NCBI RefSeq assembly: GCF_024693525.1
Contig: NZ_JAILKR010000118.1
Span: 1-38,250, forward strand
Direction of reading: 5' to 3'
Length of the DNA: 38,250 nucleotides
From: Selenomonas sp.
Lineage (GTDB): Bacteria > Bacillota_C > Negativicutes > Selenomonadales > Selenomonadaceae
In this document: positions 35,344 to 38,250 of the stretch, in pieces
How the letters are laid out: each line of letters starts with the position of its first letter
How positions within the stretch are numbered: the stretch's first letter is position 1
The notes under the pieces: model-generated
What the model was told of the DNA's origin: nothing
The model's input: only the letters and a program-made list of their open reading frames with translations
Databases searched by the model: none
Made by a program: the position numbers and the translations under genes

Positions 35344-36726
35344 TTAGCGACAAGCCTTCTTCATCGCATCGGCGATGTGCTCCGCCTGGGTTCCCAGAAC
35401 GACCTGAACCGCCTGGCCCTTGCAGACAACCCCCTTAGCGCCAAGCTTCTTGAGGGCCGCCTCATCCACCAAGCTGCTGTCTTCCACCTTGAGACGCAAA
35501 CGAGTGATGCAGGAAGAAATTTCCAGCAGGTTCTTTTTGCCGCCCAAATTCGTAATCATTGCCTCAACATAGGCGCCTTCCTCAGCAGCCTCAACTTCAT
35601 CGTCCTCGTTGTTTTCATCATCATAACGGCCAATGGTCGGAATGTCGAAATGACGGATGCTCCAGCTGAAAATCACATAGTACAGCACAAAGAATACAGC
35701 GCCAATACCGATGATGCGTACCGGATTCGTAGCCAAGCCCCAGTTGAGCACATAGTCGATGGCACCACCGGAGAAGCCAAAGCCATGCAGGACACCCATG
35801 CTATAGGTAACCGACAAGGCAAGGCCCGTAAGGATGGCATGGACAACGTAAAGGGCCGGTGCCAAGAACATAAACATGAACTCAATAGGTTCCGTAATAC
35901 CCGTAAGGAACGAGGTGAAAGCCACCGAGGCCAAAGCGCCAGCAATCACCGGACGATTTTCCGGCTTAGCCGCGCGATACATAGCCAAGGCTACCGCCGG
36001 CATACCGAACATCATCATGACGAAGAAGCCAGCCATAAACATACCGGCATGGGGGTCACCAGCAAAGAAACGGTTGAGGTCACCGGTAGCCACCACACCA
36101 GCCGGTGTCGTATACTCACCAAAGACAAACCAGATGAAACTGTTGAGGATATGGTGCAGACCAAAGGGAATCAACAAACGGTTCAGTACACCATAGACAA
36201 AAGTTCCCACGACACCAGCGCCGATAATCCACTCGCCAATACCATGGATAAAGGTCTGGCAAGGGCCCCAGATTACCCCAAAGATTCCAGCCAGCACAAT
36301 CGATACCACAGCCGTCACAATCGGCACGAATCGCCGCCCCGAGAAGAAGCCCAGGAATTCTGGCATCTTGATATCGTAGAAACGGTTATAGAGAATGCCG
36401 GCCTCGATACCGCTGACGATACCAGCCAACACACTCATGTTGAGGGTCTCATCGATTGCCTTGAGGCCCGAGGTCAGTACCAGATAACCGATACCACCAG
36501 CCAGACCAGCAGCGCCGTTATTCTCACGGGCCAAGCCGACGGCAATACCAATCGCAAAAATAAGTGCCAAGTTGTCAAAAACCGCACCGCCAGCCTTGGT
36601 GATGAACGGAATATTGAATACGTCCGGCGCACCGAGACGCAACAAGAGAGCTGCTGCAGGAAGTACCGCAACCGGCAGCATTAATGCCTTACCAATGCTC
36701 TGGAGCCTTTCCAAAATACTGTTCAT
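35344..36726 (-). CDS. nagE: PTS N-acetylglucosamine (glucose-family) transporter IICB
   Basis: Imports and phosphorylates N-acetylglucosamine in the inner membrane. The 460-aa protein has an N-terminal IIC domain of about ten helices (LMLPVAVLPAAALLLR, GGAVFDNLALIFAIG, FLTGITEPIEFMFMFLAP) that closely follows Escherichia NagE as I recall it, and a C-terminal IIB domain with Cys406 in SSCITRLR, the phosphorylation site. The ATG at 36726 is chosen: GGAGG lies 7 nt upstream and the first ATG is too close. IIA is a separate downstream gene. GlcNAc rather than glucose or maltose is the better match, not proved. Confidence 0.9.
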   Translation of the reverse strand: MNSILERLQSIGKALMLPVAVLPAAALLLRLGAPDVFNIPFITKAGGAVFDNLALIFAIGIAVGLARENNGAAGLAGGIGYLVLTSGLKAIDETLNMSVLAGIVSGIEAGILYNRFYDIKMPEFLGFFSGRRFVPIVTAVVSIVLAGIFGVIWGPCQTFIHGIGEWIIGAGVVGTFVYGVLNRLLIPFGLHHILNSFIWFVFGEYTTPAGVVATGDLNRFFAGDPHAGMFMAGFFVMMMFGMPAVALAMYRAAKPENRPVIAGALASVAFTSFLTGITEPIEFMFMFLAPALYVVHAILTGLALSVTYSMGVLHGFGFSGGAIDYVLNWGLATNPVRIIGIGAVFFVLYYVIFSWSIRHFDIPTIGRYDDENNEDDEVEAAEEGAYVEAMITNLGGKKNLLEISSCITRLRLKVEDSSLVDEAALKKLGAKGVVCKGQAVQVVLGTQAEHIADAMKKACR

Positions 36727-36744
36727 AATCATTCCTCCCTACAA

Positions 36745-36750
36745 ATTATA
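36745..36750 (-). promoter_or_regulatory. Candidate -10 of the nagE operon
   Basis: TATAAT on the minus strand, about 20 nt before the ATG. The -35 would be in the T tract of the upstream terminator (TTTATT, 17-bp spacing). The leader would be very short, so the real start may differ. Confidence 0.35.
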
Positions 36751-36772
36751 TCGAATTTGCAAAAAAAATAAA

Positions 36773-36806
36773 CCGCCGAGCACTTTGCCCACGGCGGCCT
36801 TTTTTA
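36773..36806. terminator. Terminator after the HD-GYP gene
   Basis: CCGCCG/CGGCGG stem with a 13-nt loop, flanked by TTTATTTTTTTT on the minus strand and by TTTTTTATT on the plus strand; it can act in both directions. Confidence 0.85.
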
Positions 36807-36875
36807 TTATACGTCTTGGGAAGCTTACTCGTCAATACCTCTCCCATTCATTGCCAGCTGCCTTTCGGATTTAAC

Positions 36876-37958
36876 TCAGGCAGAAATTTCCCGGGCGGTA
36901 AGAATGGAATCAATCTTGACACTGCGGGTGGTATTGAGGTCGATGAACTCTCCGCGGGTGGTCTGAACTACAGGCAGGCTCGTAACACGGCTTTCGTCGA
37001 TATAGACGATACGGCCGCGCTCACCGTTGCTGAGCTGTACCCAATTGCCATTTAACGCATGGCAGAGGTTCTTGATAAACAGCACGCCATACTCCGTATC
37101 CAGCTTGCCATTGACAATATCATCGTAAAGGATTACGAATACATCAAAGGGCGAACGGCGTTTGGCAAAGACCCGGTCGCCAGCCATGGCGTCATAGATG
37201 TCGAGAATTGCCAGCACTCGGCCAAAGCGGGAAATCTGATCCTTGGTGAGATTATGCGGATAGCCGGAACCATCACAGCGCTCGTGGTGCTGCAATACCC
37301 CTTCCATGATATCCCGGTTAGCGCTGAGCGTCGTCATACCAATCATATCGTGACCAAACTGCGTATGCTTTTTCACCATATCAAATTCTTCTGGGGTCAG
37401 CCGACCTTTCTTATCTAAAATATCCTTGGAAATGCGCATCTTGCCCAGATCCAGGAAGAGTCCGGCGATAACCAGGTTATACTGATCCAGTACCGACCAA
37501 TTGAGCCATTTTCCCATCAACCCTGCCAGGATGCCAACGTGCAGGCAATGATTGACCAGAACACTACCTTCGCGCGTCATGTTATGGATCTGCGAAACCG
37601 CTTTTGCCCCATCGCAGAGCTCACGGAAATTCTTCTCATCCATGATGGCTTGCAGCTCCGCAGCATCGAATTCGCCCCGCTCCGAAAGCGCCAAAAACAT
37701 ATGCTCCAGTTTGTGGTACACTTCGTTATAGCAGGCAATATAGTCATCATCGAGCAGGAACTCATTTCCCGGAATATCGATAACAGCCTCTTCTTCCTCA
37801 ATATAAACCTTAAAGATGGGGCGGTCCAGCAAATTATAAATCAATTCTTTGGTCATGACGGTACCCGAACCGATAAGGATATTGGCACTTTCATCCATTA
37901 CATCACGCCCGACCACCATGCCGGCACGCAAATCTTCGATTGCGTATGACTTTAACAC
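36876..37958 (-). CDS. HD-GYP domain protein with degenerate HD motif
   Basis: HD-GYP proteins usually degrade cyclic di-GMP. The 360-aa product has an N-terminal region (about 1-70, LKSYAIEDLRAGMVVGRDV) typical of this group, then the HD-GYP domain: His140 (HVGI), HHE (224-225), the GSGYP loop with Gly232-Tyr233-Pro234, and D253 (DIYDA). The HD dyad, normally LHDIGK, reads FLDLGK with Leu169 in place of the metal-binding His. The C-terminal tail has a PilZ-unrelated beta-rich stretch. I start at the second GTG (37958), 6 nt after AAGGGTG; the first is inside that site. It may be inactive or act as a binding protein. Confidence 0.88.
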   Translation of the reverse strand: MLKSYAIEDLRAGMVVGRDVMDESANILIGSGTVMTKELIYNLLDRPIFKVYIEEEEAVIDIPGNEFLLDDDYIACYNEVYHKLEHMFLALSERGEFDAAELQAIMDEKNFRELCDGAKAVSQIHNMTREGSVLVNHCLHVGILAGLMGKWLNWSVLDQYNLVIAGLFLDLGKMRISKDILDKKGRLTPEEFDMVKKHTQFGHDMIGMTTLSANRDIMEGVLQHHERCDGSGYPHNLTKDQISRFGRVLAILDIYDAMAGDRVFAKRRSPFDVFVILYDDIVNGKLDTEYGVLFIKNLCHALNGNWVQLSNGERGRIVYIDESRVTSLPVVQTTRGEFIDLNTTRSVKIDSILTAREISA

Positions 37959-38013
37959 TACAATCACCCTTCCGAGGATTATTTACACATCCAAGTTCTA
38001 AATATGACAATTT

Positions 38014-38019
38014 ATTATA
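38014..38019 (-). promoter_or_regulatory. Candidate -10 of the HD-GYP gene
   Basis: TATAAT on the minus strand, about 56 nt before the chosen GTG. No good -35 can be seen. Confidence 0.4.
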
Positions 38020-38097
38020 TCATATTTCTTCGTGATTCGTACATACTATTACAAAAATGTTAAAAAGCGCCCCCCTCCCCATATCAAAATGGGCTGT

Positions 38098-38250
38098 GAA
38101 ATTACAGTGTATCGGTTAGCGGAGCCTCATTCGAAGTAACTCTTCGCCGCCGCTAGGGGCAGTGCCAACACTCCACGGGAGATGTTTTCCTAAACGAAAT
38201 TTTTATCTTTAATTAAGCATCGAAAAAGTTGCAAAACGCGCTTCGCTTGA
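38098..38250. repeat. Dispersed hairpin-rich repeat, right-end copy
   Basis: 38126-38250 is the inverted copy of 74-198 with 122 of 125 bases identical; weaker similarity extends to 38098. The window stops where the left copy's inverted arm would begin. Short inner stems CTCC/GGAG and CGAAG/CTTCG type are kept. Upstream of the HD-GYP gene with no ORF in it. Confidence 0.8.

Noticed and set aside
35377..36684. 435-codon open frame on the plus strand over nagE
   Set aside because: Antisense shadow; low-complexity hydrophilic translation, nagE itself is convincing.
1..38250. Phage, IS element, CRISPR array, toxin-antitoxin or defence genes
   Set aside because: None of the coding regions shows a transposase, integrase, Cas, toxin or defence signature, and no regularly spaced short repeats were seen.

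Overview
The window reads as chromosomal DNA from a diderm, anaerobic, propionate-forming Firmicute of the class Negativicutes, most likely family Selenomonadaceae (Selenomonas-like). Three things point there. The methylmalonyl-CoA route from succinate to propionate is encoded in one operon, with a Veillonella-type biotin-dependent decarboxylase. The Gram-positive type ctsR-mcsA-mcsB-clpC stress operon is present. valS is controlled by a T-box leader. The genus is inference; no rRNA is present to settle it. Almost everything here is housekeeping, and most genes lie on the minus strand.

Layout. 1-440: a dispersed, hairpin-rich repeat, then a probable small RNA with its own promoter and terminator, then tRNA-Leu(UAG) with promoter and terminator. 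645-8074 (minus): the stress and repair operon ctsR-mcsA-mcsB-clpC-(new 46-codon membrane ORF)-radA-dacF. 8249-9145 (minus): an isolated zinc/manganese-binding lipoprotein. 9244-16681 (minus): CoA-transferase, methylmalonyl-CoA mutase large and small subunits, MeaB, epimerase, and decarboxylase subunits MmdA, a 51-aa MmdE-like subunit, and biotin carrier MmdC. Together these convert succinate to propionate plus CO2, with CoA recycled by the transferase. The membrane beta subunit (Na+ pump) is not in the window. 16977-23330 (minus): T-box-valS-folC-O-antigen ligase-like gene-rex. 23380-25643 (plus): a vanW-family gene, then a 5'-truncated SH3b gene and a small secreted protein. 25705-32813 (minus): uvrB-uvrA-rRNA methylase-like-5'-nucleotidase, with a LexA-like dyad at the promoter. 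32947-34248 (plus): a dicarboxylate/amino-acid symporter. 34316-36726 (minus): nagE-type PTS IICB, IIA(Glc) and a small membrane protein. 36876-37958 (minus): an HD-GYP protein whose HD dyad is changed to LD. 38098-38250: the terminal repeat again, in inverted orientation.

The most unusual points are: (1) a 125-nt repeat at both ends, inverted, with only 3 mismatches, so the window may be a contig that broke in repeats; (2) the promoter-hairpin-terminator small RNA at 232-336; (3) the 46-aa membrane ORF inside the clpC-radA junction; (4) the 51-aa decarboxylase subunit; (5) the degenerate HD-GYP protein; (6) the promoter-driven, headless SH3b gene. I did not find a phage, IS element, CRISPR array, toxin-antitoxin pair or anti-phage system. 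I do not claim a wholly new multi-gene system; the new material is small RNAs, small ORFs and repeats.
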